Shown piece by piece: positions 9,801 through 17,400 of a DNA stretch of 49,006 nucleotides; within the stretch, counting starts at the first letter, position 1; each line of letters begins with the position of its first letter. A program made the position numbers and the translations under genes. This stretch comes from Stenotrophomonas panacihumi (GTDB lineage: Bacteria; Pseudomonadota; Gammaproteobacteria; Xanthomonadales; Xanthomonadaceae), in contig NZ_LLXU01000075.1 in assembly GCF_001431645.1 (NCBI RefSeq), positions 1-49,006 on the forward strand, read 5' to 3'. The notes beneath the pieces are model-generated. The model was not told where the DNA came from and ran no database searches. It saw nothing but the letters and a program-made list of their open reading frames with translations.

Positions 9801-10082
9801 ATCAGCCAGGAGCTCCCGGGCTTCTACAAGGGCCACAAGTCGGAGATCTGGCTGGACATCCAGAACGTGGGCAACCTGATCAACAAGGATTGGGGCCACA
9901 TCGTGGACTACGGCTTCTACGCCGACGCATCGGTGGCACGCCTGGCCGGCATCTACAACGGCCAGTACGTGTACAACTACACCGGCACCAGCCAGCCGAC
10001 CGCCGCCAACTCGGATGCCGACGGCTTTAACGTCGGTGTGTCGCAGTGGTCGCTGCAGGTGGGCTTCCGCTACCAGTTCTGA
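6876..10082 (+). CDS. Oar-like TonB-dependent outer membrane receptor
   Basis: A 1068-aa outer membrane protein. A signal peptide ends near AAPVFAQ (residues ~1-28; a second Met at residue 9 is an alternative start). A carboxypeptidase-regulatory-like beta domain follows (GVVTTTAGQPVSGAEVTITH, about 35-110), then a plug region with the receptor block LNPRYNSVSIDGV near 187. The rest is a long beta barrel ending in the aromatic signal VGFRYQF that is read by the BAM complex. This matches the Oar-like TonB receptors abundant in Xanthomonadaceae. They import a large ligand (glycan, peptide or siderophore) using TonB energy; the ligand is not known here. It stands alone and is followed by a strong terminator. 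The LacI-type site upstream suggests carbohydrate control. Confidence 0.9.
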   Translation: MTHPRQFRMSKLTLGLVAALAAAPVFAQSTSAGVGGVVTTTAGQPVSGAEVTITHVESGTVSRATTDEAGRYTARGLRVGGPYSITITKSGEGTKTEDGIYLGVNQTASVNAALTGDLTTLETVNAVAVAGGSEVFSATKTGSGTQVSQETIQALPSINGNIQDYMRLDPRVAFVDRASGTISAGGLNPRYNSVSIDGVAASDTFGLEGNNMATRRQPVSMEAIEALDINLSNYDVSIASAAGATVNAVTKSGTNEFHGSVYGSYRDGDWFGDNPDGTPFNGFTKEKTYGMTLGGPVVKDKLFFFANYEKFEQAAPGADLASTAYGKTNAVINDDFIAQAQQIAQNNWGIDPGTLSSNGNTDLEEYALKLDWNINDQHRASIRYSKLDQSKLRINGMTSSSVSLSSYWYQHEKSIESYVGQLFSDWTDNFSTEFKVSYRDYSAIRVTPTTAPSIQIQSGTDSLYLGTELSSQNNILTTKTWNYYGAGTWTLGDHDLKFGVDYSTNEIYNYFAQNGWGSYIFQGLDNFAAGIWSSYRLAAETSPGSIPADYKYNSLGLFVQDTWYVNSNLTLTLGLRADRPDTSPSPTYNAPASNTFGYNNSEIFNGDFLFQPRVGFNYNFDTERPMQLRGGVGLFQGDSPQVWIGNSYSNTGLNYTSYNQTNTSTTTTPVPFSPDGLNQPIPTVPGSALQSVNFVGHDFKQPSLWKANLGIDSELPWYGIVASAEVLYTKVKDGLYYQALNLGPGYTGPDGRTLYWNPSKVSWTSSETGSNSAASRYGRYSKYDSVYLIDNTDKGKTSQFTVSLTKPFSEGSDWSWTLGYTYTHATEVGPLTSSTASSGWAYQYAFDVNSNTENTSRYEIKDRISGSLDWKHKFFGDYETRVGLVYEGRSGRPFSYVYANDFNGDGRTYNDLFYVPNGDVLFGSVNTAGQFTPDATMAANFNAWLAAHPEVAKYAGSYAPANAFRTGFVNTFDVRISQELPGFYKGHKSEIWLDIQNVGNLINKDWGHIVDYGFYADASVARLAGIYNGQYVYNYTGTSQPTAANSDADGFNVGVSQWSLQVGFRYQF

Positions 10083-10107
10083 TTCGTCAGAACCTGAGTG
10101 GCACAAG

Positions 10108-10139
10108 AAACGGCCGGGGCAACCCGGCCGTTTTCTTTT
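10108..10139 (+). terminator. Rho-independent terminator of the TonB receptor gene
   Basis: cggccggg (10111-10118) pairs with cccggccg (10123-10130) around a GCAA loop, flanked by AAA and a TTTTCTTTT run. It is a textbook terminator 26 bp after the stop. Confidence 0.9.
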
Positions 10140-10188
10140 GTCGGGGGGACTGGGTTACAGTCCCGCGGCTGCATAGAAGGAGTAGCTC

Positions 10189-11577
10189 ATGGAACAAGGC
10201 AACAAGGCGGCGACGGCGCTGCCGGTGGTGGACGCGCGGATCTACCCGCGCGGCGGTCTGGACGTCCTTTCCCGCGCCGAAGTGGCGCGCCTGCGCGACG
10301 CGTCCGCCGGCGGCATGCACGAACTGCTGCGCCGCTGCGCGCTGGCCGTGCTGACCAGCGGCAGCGCCTCGGACGACCCGCGCGCCGCGCGCGACCTCTA
10401 CCCGGATTTCGACATCCAGGTCACCCAGCAGGACCGCGGCGTGCGCATCGACCTCAACAAGGCGCCGGCCATGGCCTTCGTCGACGGCGAGATCATCCGC
10501 GGCGTGGCCGAGCTGCTGTTCGCGGTGGTCCGCGACCTGGCCTACATGGCCATCGAACTCGGCCCGCAGTACGCCGCCGACCTGGAGTCGGGCGAGGGCA
10601 TCACCAACGCGGTGTTCGGCCTGCTGCGCAACGCGCGCATCTTGCATCCGTCCGACCCCAACCTGGTGGTGTGCTGGGGCGGCCATTCGATCTCGCGCGA
10701 CGAATACCTCTACACCAAGCAGGTCGGCTACGAGCTGGGCCTGCGCGGGCTGGACATCTGCACCGGCTGCGGCCCGGGCGCGATGAAGGGCCCGATGAAG
10801 GGCGCGACCATCGCCCATGCCAAGCAGCGCCGCACCAACACGCGCTATATCGGCGTCACCGAGCCGGGCATCATCGCCGCCGAGTCGCCGAACCCGATCG
10901 TCAACCACCTGGTCATCATGCCGGACATCGAGAAGCGCCTGGAGGCCTTCGTCCGCATCGGCCACGGCATCATCGTGTTCCCCGGCGGCGTCGGCACGGC
11001 GGAGGAAATCCTCTACCTGCTCGGCATCCTGCTGCGCGAGGAGAACGCCCACCTGCCGCTGCCGCTGATCCTCACCGGCCCGACCATCGCCGCGCCGTAC
11101 TTCGAGCAGATCGACCGCTTCATCCGCCTCACCCTGGGCGACGCGGCGGCCTCGCGCTACGAGATCATCGTCGGCGATCCGGTCGAGGTGGCGCGGCGCA
11201 TGACTCGCGGCATCAAGCAGGTGCGCGAATACCGCATCGCCCAGCGCGACTCGTTCTACTTCAACTGGTCGATCACCATTCCCGAGGAATACCAGCGTCC
11301 GTTCGTGCCCACGCACGAGGCGATGGCCAGCCTGGACCTGCACCAGGGCCGTCCGGCGCCGGCGCTGGCGGCCGACCTGCGCCGCGCGTTCTCCGGCATC
11401 GTGGCCGGCAACGTCAAGGAAGAAAGCATGCAGCGGATCGAGGCGAACGGGCCGTTCGAGATCCACGGCGATGCGGAAATGATGCAGGCGCTGGACGCGC
11501 TGCTGCGGGCGTTCGTCGAGCAGCGCCGCATGAAGATCGCCGGGGACTACAAGCCCTGCTACCGGGTCGTGACCTGA
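10189..11577 (+). CDS. ppnN: nucleotide 5'-monophosphate nucleosidase PpnN (YgdH)
   Basis: A 462-aa protein with the three-part layout of PpnN: an N-terminal YgdH-type domain, a central LOG Rossmann domain and a C-terminal extension. The LOG domain shows GCGPGAMKGPMKGA (near residue 192) and PGGVGTAEE (near 265), the phosphoribose-binding and catalytic motif of the LOG family. PpnN cleaves purine and pyrimidine nucleoside monophosphates to base and ribose 5-phosphate, and in E. coli it is regulated by (p)ppGpp. A good ribosome site (gaaggag, 10177-10183) precedes the ATG. It is probably monocistronic, with a GC-rich inverted repeat following. Confidence 0.93.
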   Translation: MEQGNKAATALPVVDARIYPRGGLDVLSRAEVARLRDASAGGMHELLRRCALAVLTSGSASDDPRAARDLYPDFDIQVTQQDRGVRIDLNKAPAMAFVDGEIIRGVAELLFAVVRDLAYMAIELGPQYAADLESGEGITNAVFGLLRNARILHPSDPNLVVCWGGHSISRDEYLYTKQVGYELGLRGLDICTGCGPGAMKGPMKGATIAHAKQRRTNTRYIGVTEPGIIAAESPNPIVNHLVIMPDIEKRLEAFVRIGHGIIVFPGGVGTAEEILYLLGILLREENAHLPLPLILTGPTIAAPYFEQIDRFIRLTLGDAAASRYEIIVGDPVEVARRMTRGIKQVREYRIAQRDSFYFNWSITIPEEYQRPFVPTHEAMASLDLHQGRPAPALAADLRRAFSGIVAGNVKEESMQRIEANGPFEIHGDAEMMQALDALLRAFVEQRRMKIAGDYKPCYRVVT

Positions 11578-11609
11578 CCGGGACGCCGGCCTGCGGGGCC
11601 GGCCGGGGA

Positions 11610-11643
11610 GGGCGGGCGTCAAAGCCTTGACGCCCGTCCGCCC
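11610..11643 (+). terminator. GC-rich inverted repeat after ppnN
   Basis: ggcgggcgtcaa (11611-11622) pairs with ttgacgcccg(t)ccgcc (11628-11643) with one bulged T. It is very stable, but there is no T-run, so it is a possible Rho-type or RNA-stability element separating ppnN from the pilus operon. Confidence 0.45.
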
Positions 11644-11726
11644 GAACCGACCGTTCATCCCGCCCGCGCTTGCCCCCGGCGGTCCCGGCGGGCACGCTGG
11701 GCACCTACACGCTGGGGAGCGTATGT

Positions 11727-12242
11727 ATGCCGTGCCGTAGCAGTCGTGGCTTCACACTGGTGGAACTGATGGTGACCATCGCCGTGCTGGCGATCCTGGT
11801 CGCGATCGCGTTCCCGAGCTTCGAAGCCTCCATGCGTTCCAATCGCGTGGCCACCAGCAACAATGCGCTGCTGACAGCGCTCTCCATGGCCCGCAGCGAG
11901 GCGGTGCGCAATACCCGCGGTGGCGGCGTCTGCGCCAGTACCGATGGCAACGGCTGCAACGGCGAGTGGAGCAATGGCTGGATGGCCTTCGCCGACAACA
12001 ACGGCAATGGTGAGTTCGACGATGGCGACACCGTCATCAACTTCACCCAGCTCAACGCCAAGATGCAGGCCGAAGCCGAGGGCGACGACGTGATCGCCTT
12101 CAACTCGCGCGGCATGCGGATCGCCGGTGGCGACCAGATCATCACGCTGCGCCCCGTCGAGTGCGGCGGCCAGGAAATGCAGCGCACCATCAGTGTGGCC
12201 CCCACGGGCACCGTGCGCGTCCAGAAGGGAGCATGCCAATGA
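11727..12242 (+). CDS. fimT: minor type IV pilin FimT/GspH family (first gene of the pilus operon)
   Basis: A 171-aa pseudopilin. The start at 11727 is chosen because ggggag (11714-11719) lies 7 nt upstream and it gives a normal short leader ending at Gly8; the next residues FTLVELMVTIAVLAILVAI form the prepilin cleavage site and hydrophobic helix with Glu5. The C-terminal GspH-like domain contains Cys pairs (GVCASTDGNGC). Minor pilins prime pilus assembly at the inner membrane after cleavage by PilD. It overlaps pilV by 4 bp (ATGA) and opens the operon fimT-pilV-pilW-pilX-pilY1-pilE. Confidence 0.9.
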   Translation: MPCRSSRGFTLVELMVTIAVLAILVAIAFPSFEASMRSNRVATSNNALLTALSMARSEAVRNTRGGGVCASTDGNGCNGEWSNGWMAFADNNGNGEFDDGDTVINFTQLNAKMQAEAEGDDVIAFNSRGMRIAGGDQIITLRPVECGGQEMQRTISVAPTGTVRVQKGACQ

Positions 12243-12712
12243 GCCGCCGCCTGAGTTTCCGCCCGCGTGCGAGCGCGGCGGGTTTCACCCTGATCGAAGT
12301 GATGATCGCCGTGCTGGTGATGGGCGTGGGCCTGCTGGCCTTCGCGCTGCTGCAGACGATGAACGTGCGTTTCACCAAGAGCGCCCAGCAGCGCACCGTG
12401 GCCACCAACCTGGCCTACGAGATCATCGACATCATGCGCAGCCAGCGCAGCCGTGGCTCCTACTTCAACGGCATCAGCTACGACGGCTTCGACGGCTACA
12501 CCGGCCCCTGCGACCGCGACCAGGACATGGGCCCGACCGCCAGCATCGAGCGCTGGAAGTGCGAGGTGGCCACCTCGCTGCCGGAAGGCCAGGCACAGGT
12601 GCAGTTGCAGGCGGATGGCACGGTGGACGTGACCGTGCGTTGGGGGGATTCCAGTTGGGAAACCGACGTCAACAAGGCCGTGACCGCGTTCAGCGTGAGG
12701 AGCCGGATATGA
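12239..12712 (+). CDS. pilV: type IV pilus minor pilin PilV
   Basis: A 157-aa prepilin. The ATG at 12239 overlaps the fimT stop (ATGA) and has aagggag 7 nt upstream; an ATG at 12233 is a second possibility. The leader ends at Gly15, then FTLIEVMIAVLVMGVGLLAFALLQ gives the N-methylation and assembly helix with Glu5. The block QQRTVATNLAYEIIDIMRS is typical of PilV. It is part of the minor-pilin priming complex. Its stop overlaps the pilW start (ATGA, 12709-12712). Confidence 0.9.
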   Translation: MSRRLSFRPRASAAGFTLIEVMIAVLVMGVGLLAFALLQTMNVRFTKSAQQRTVATNLAYEIIDIMRSQRSRGSYFNGISYDGFDGYTGPCDRDQDMGPTASIERWKCEVATSLPEGQAQVQLQADGTVDVTVRWGDSSWETDVNKAVTAFSVRSRI

Positions 12713-13974
12713 GTTTCGCCGTACCCCGCGCGACGATGCGTGGTTTCCGCCGGCAGGCGGGTCTGACGCTGATCGAAATGATGATCGCGATGGTGATCGG
12801 CCTGGTGCTGATGCTCGGGTTGGTCCAGGTGTTCGGGGCTTCCCGCCAGGCCTACCAGCTCTCGCAGGGCATCGCCCGCAACCAGGAAAACGGTCGCTTC
12901 GCGATGGACTTCCTGTCGCGCGACCTGCGCATGGCCGGCCACACCGGTTGCGTCAACGACCAGCAGCTGTTGACCGCCAATGCGGCGGGCTTTCCGATTG
13001 GCGGCAACATCCGTTCGCTGTTCCTCAACGAGGCCGACCGCAACAGCAACACGGTCGCCAATATTCCTTTCCCGCTGCGTTTCGACGTCGCGATCCAGGG
13101 CTTTGATGCGGCGGGCACCGAGCCGGGCGATACGGTCACCCTGAGCACGACGCCCGCGGCCGGCGCTGCCGCCGACTGGTCGCCGGCGCTGCCGGATACG
13201 CTGGCCAACCTGGCGCATACGCCGATCCGCGGCAGCGACGTGGTCGTGCTGCGTTACTTCTCGCCGGAAGAAACCAAGATCCAGGGCTATACCCCCGGCG
13301 GCACGCCGGCAGTCACTTACCCGGACGAAGGCGCCGCGGGCAGCACCCGCGTGGCCACCGGCGGCCATGGCTTGTATGCCGTCGCCGATTGTGGCGGCGC
13401 GACCGTGTTCCAGGCCACTGCGGTGCCGGGCAATACCGGCATGAACGTGGAGCAGAGTGGTCTGAACCTGAGTTCCCTGGCGTTCGTCGGCACATACGAT
13501 GGTGCTCCGGCCTACAGTGCGGGCCAGGCGTCGCTGTTCCGTGCCGAGTCGGTGGCCTACTACGTCGCGCTCAATGCCGACAACGTGCCTTCGCTGTATC
13601 GCGCCCACTGGGAAGCCGCGCCGAACGGCACGCTCACCGCGGTCGAAGACGAGATGGTAGAGGGCGTCGAATCCCTGCAGCTGCTGTATGGCCAGGATTC
13701 GGCCGCGCTGACCTCCATGCCCAGCGGCTACATCAACGAGAGCTTCTCGGCGGCCGACATCGGCGGCGCGAACAACGCCGCGCGCTGGCGCCGCATCGGT
13801 TCGGTGCAGCTCGGCGTGGTAGTGCGTGGCGGCAGCGAACGCGCCGCCTCCGAGCAGGCGGATGCCGGCGAGATGAGCGTGCTGGCGGTGTCGATCAATC
13901 CGCCGGCCGACGGCCACTACCGCTCCGTATACGAAACCACGGTTGCGCTGCGCAACCGCCTGTTCGGGAACTGA
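12709..13974 (+). CDS. pilW: type IV pilus minor pilin PilW
   Basis: A 421-aa prepilin. The start at 12709 overlaps the pilV stop and has gtgagga about 8 nt upstream. The leader ends at Gly18, then LTLIEMMIAMVIGLVLMLGL; the Leu at +1 is usual in PilW. RNQENGRFAMDFLSRDLRMAGHTGC is the characteristic post-helix block. The C-terminal globular part is large. It forms the minor-pilin complex with PilV and PilX and recruits PilY1. Confidence 0.92.
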   Translation: MSFAVPRATMRGFRRQAGLTLIEMMIAMVIGLVLMLGLVQVFGASRQAYQLSQGIARNQENGRFAMDFLSRDLRMAGHTGCVNDQQLLTANAAGFPIGGNIRSLFLNEADRNSNTVANIPFPLRFDVAIQGFDAAGTEPGDTVTLSTTPAAGAAADWSPALPDTLANLAHTPIRGSDVVVLRYFSPEETKIQGYTPGGTPAVTYPDEGAAGSTRVATGGHGLYAVADCGGATVFQATAVPGNTGMNVEQSGLNLSSLAFVGTYDGAPAYSAGQASLFRAESVAYYVALNADNVPSLYRAHWEAAPNGTLTAVEDEMVEGVESLQLLYGQDSAALTSMPSGYINESFSAADIGGANNAARWRRIGSVQLGVVVRGGSERAASEQADAGEMSVLAVSINPPADGHYRSVYETTVALRNRLFGN

Positions 13975-13980
13975 CGCATC

Positions 13981-14469
13981 ATGAACAAGCGCAAATTCCA
14001 GTCGATGCGCCTGGGCGCCGGCCACCAGCAAGGTGCCGTGCTGTACGTGGCCCTGATCATGCTGATCCTGCTGGCGCTGATCGGCGTGGTCGGCATGCAG
14101 GTGGCCAGCATGCAGGAACGCATGTCGGCCAATTACCTGGCTTCCAACCAGGCGTTCCAGCAGGCCGAACTCAAGGTGCGCGAGCGCGAGGCGGCCATCA
14201 CCAGCGGTGGCGAATACGACTACGAAGAATGCAACGTGCCGTTCGAGCCGGTGGAGTGGGCGAACGAAGTGGGCGCCGATGTCGGTTCCGAGGTGCGCAC
14301 GCGCAACGTCAGCATCTGCAACCGCCAGTGCAGTGCCGGCGCCGGCGTCGATATCTCCGAGCAGCCCTGCAACATGTTCCGCACCACCGCGTTCAGCCGC
14401 AACCTCCCCGATGACGCCGCCGCTTCTTCCTCGCTGGCCGCGGTCGACACCATCTTCATCAGGCCCTGA
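13981..14469 (+). CDS. pilX: type IV pilus assembly protein PilX
   Basis: A 162-aa protein with one N-terminal hydrophobic helix (VLYVALIMLILLALIGVVGM) preceded by HQQGA, the PilX N-terminal pattern. It lacks the usual Glu5 of major pilins. ERMSANYLASNQAFQQAE follows, as in other PilX proteins. Several Cys (CNVPFEP, CNRQC, PCNM) may form disulfides. It starts 6 bp after the pilW stop and ends 3 bp before pilY1. Confidence 0.88.
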   Translation: MNKRKFQSMRLGAGHQQGAVLYVALIMLILLALIGVVGMQVASMQERMSANYLASNQAFQQAELKVREREAAITSGGEYDYEECNVPFEPVEWANEVGADVGSEVRTRNVSICNRQCSAGAGVDISEQPCNMFRTTAFSRNLPDDAAASSSLAAVDTIFIRP

Positions 14470-14472
14470 TCG

Positions 14473-17400
14473 ATGAAACAGAATCTCTTCAAGTACGGCT
14501 TGCCGCTGGTCGCGATCGCCGCGCTGGGTTCACTGGTCTACAAGGGCGTTACCGCGCCGGGCCCGCTGAACATCGCCGACGCGCCGCTGTTCACCCGCGT
14601 GGCGCTGCCGCCGCTGAACATGCTGGTCATGGGCCGCGACCACAAGCTCTACTACGAGGCGTACAACGACGCCTCGGACCTGGACAACGATGGCGCGCTG
14701 GACGTCGGCTACAAGCCGGACCAGATCTCTTCCTATTACGGCTATTACAACTCCAAGGTCTGCTACACCACCGATGGCAGCAAGTTCGTGCCGCAGTCGG
14801 CGGCCGGCGGTACCAACGGCAAGCAGTGCGATGGCGCCACCTGGAGCGGCGACTTCCTCAACTATGTCACCACCTCGCGCATGGACGCCCTGCGCAAGGT
14901 GCTGTTCGGCGGCTACCGCGAGGTCGATAGCGCCACCCAGACCATCCTGCGCGCTTCCTATACCCCGCAGGACGCCCACAGCTGGGGCAAGCAGTACACC
15001 TCGGTGGCGGTGGACGGCTACGACATCACCAAATACACGCCCCTCAGCGCGCCGGGCACCGGCCGCAACCATCTGTTCGCGATAACCACGCTCAGCGACA
15101 ACGGCATCCCGCAGATGCGCGTGTTGCGCAACACCACCTTCAAGATCTGGAACTGGGTGTCGATCGAGCGCCCGGTGGCGGGTGATGACTGCTTCACCGC
15201 GACCAATAGCCGCGTGAACTGCGTGAGCGGTTCCGGTTCGGCCACCGGCTGGCAAGTGGTGCCGGCGGCGAGCCTCTCCAACTTGAATATCACGACGTGG
15301 AAGCGCTCCGGCAATACGCCGGGTAGCAACGCGGACATGACCACGTTCTTCAACGGCAACAACAACAACAACCGTTGCGGCACGGGCACCAACATCACCC
15401 AGATCTACGCCACGGGCGCGAACAACAACCCGTTCGTGCCGGGCAGCAATAGCTGTACCCATGATACCTACAACACGCTGATCACCGGCACGATCTACGC
15501 CTCGACCGCCGGCGACTACAGCTTCGCCGTGAACGGCGACGACGCGATTGACCTGTACATCGACGGCCGCTTGGTGGTGGGCTGGTACGGCGATCACGGT
15601 GGTGACGCGTCCGATGGCGGCCTGACCAGCCACTCCGGCACGGTCAACCTGAGCCAGGGCAACCACACCGTGCAGGTCCGCCACCGTGAGAACGGCGGCG
15701 ACGACTACTGGCAGCTGTACTGGAAGACGCCGAACTCCGGCGGTTCGGTCAGCATGACCAATTACCCGCTGCGCGTGGAAGCCTGCCCGCCGGGCGCCGG
15801 CAAGGCCACGCTGCGCGAGGACAACTGCAAGGTCTACTCGAACAACACCTCCTACAAGCCGACCGGCATCCTGCACGAGTACGGCGAAAGCAACCGCATG
15901 TTCTTCGGCCTGCTCACCGGCTCGTACCAGAAGAACACCACCGGCGGCGTGCTGCATTCGAACATGTCGAGCTTCTCGCGCGAGCTGAGCCCGACCACCG
16001 GCCAGTTCTGCCTCAACAGCAATTGCGGCAGCGGCAACGACGTGAAGGGCATCGTGCATACGATCAGCACCTTCCGCATGCTCGACTTCAACTACAACGG
16101 CTACCAGTACGGCTGCGGCTGGATCACCACCCGCCCGGTGAACGAGGGCGAGTGCTGGATGTGGGGCAACCCCGTCGCTGAGATGATGTACGAGACGCTG
16201 CGCTACTTCGGTGGCGCCACGCAGCCGCGCTCGGAGTACGACATCAACAACAGTTCGCAGGACATTGCCACGCTGGCGCTGTCCAAGCCGAGCTGGAAGC
16301 CGCCGTACACCTCCGTGGCCAATGGCGGTGGCGGCTACCCGGCCTGCTCGCAGCCGACCATGACGGTGCTGAGCGACATCAACCCGTCCTACGACTACAA
16401 GGTGCCGGGTTCGCACTGGGGCTCCTTCAGTGGCAGTGGTGATCCGACGTCGCTCAATGGCCTGAACGTGTCCACCGAAGCCGACGCCATCTGGGCGGCG
16501 GAAGGTGGCGGCACGCGCAAGGTGTTCATCGGTGAATCCAACGGCGTCGTCGACAACGCGCCCACGCCGAAGGACGTCAACAACATGTCGACGATCCGTG
16601 GCCTGGCGCCGGAAGAGCCGTCCAAACAGGGTACTTATTACTCCGCTTCGGTCGCGCGCTTCGGTGCCAACCACAAGATCGGTGGCGACAAGTTCGTGCG
16701 CACCTATTCGGTGGCCCTGGCCTCGCCGCTGCCGAAGTTCGACTTCCCGGTCGGCAATGGCCGCGTGACCCTGGTGCCGTTCGCCAAGTCGGTGCGTGGC
16801 AGCTCGATCGACGCCAGTGGCAACTTCCAGCCGACCGACCAGATCGTCGACTTCTACGTCGCCAAGGTGGCCAATACCGGCACCCACGACCAGGACGCCT
16901 CGGTCAACGGCGGTCGCCCGTACGCGGAATTCCGCATCAACTACGAAGACGTGGAGCAGGGCGCGGACCATGACATGGACGCCATCGCGCTCTATACGCT
17001 CGAGGTGACGGCGACCAATGAGCTGAAGGTCACGCTGAAGTCCGAGTACGCCGCGGGCGGCATCGACCAGCACATGGGCTACATCATCTCCGGTACCACC
17101 GACGATGGCGTGTACCTGGAAATCTGTGACCTGGCCGACGGCCGCACCAACGACGGCAACCGCAGCAGCTGCGCCGGCCAGCAGGCGTACAAGCTCAACA
17201 CGCCGCCGAACCGCTCGCCGGGTTACTGCAATACGGCCTCGATGCCGAGCGACTGCACCGGCTTGCCGCCGACCGCCGTGCGCACCTTCAGCGTGGGCAC
17301 CACCGCCGGTGCGACCCTGCTGAAGGATCCGCTGTGGTATGCCGCCAAGTACGGCAACGACCAGGGCGTGACCGTGGATGCCGACGGCGACCCGACCAAC

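Noticed and set aside
6867..10106. Minus-strand open frame of 1079 codons opposite the TonB receptor
   Set aside because: It is a mirror of a strongly coding gene with GC-rich third positions, rich in Val, Arg, Ala and Gly, with no domain. The plus-strand receptor with signal peptide, plug and beta-signal explains the region.
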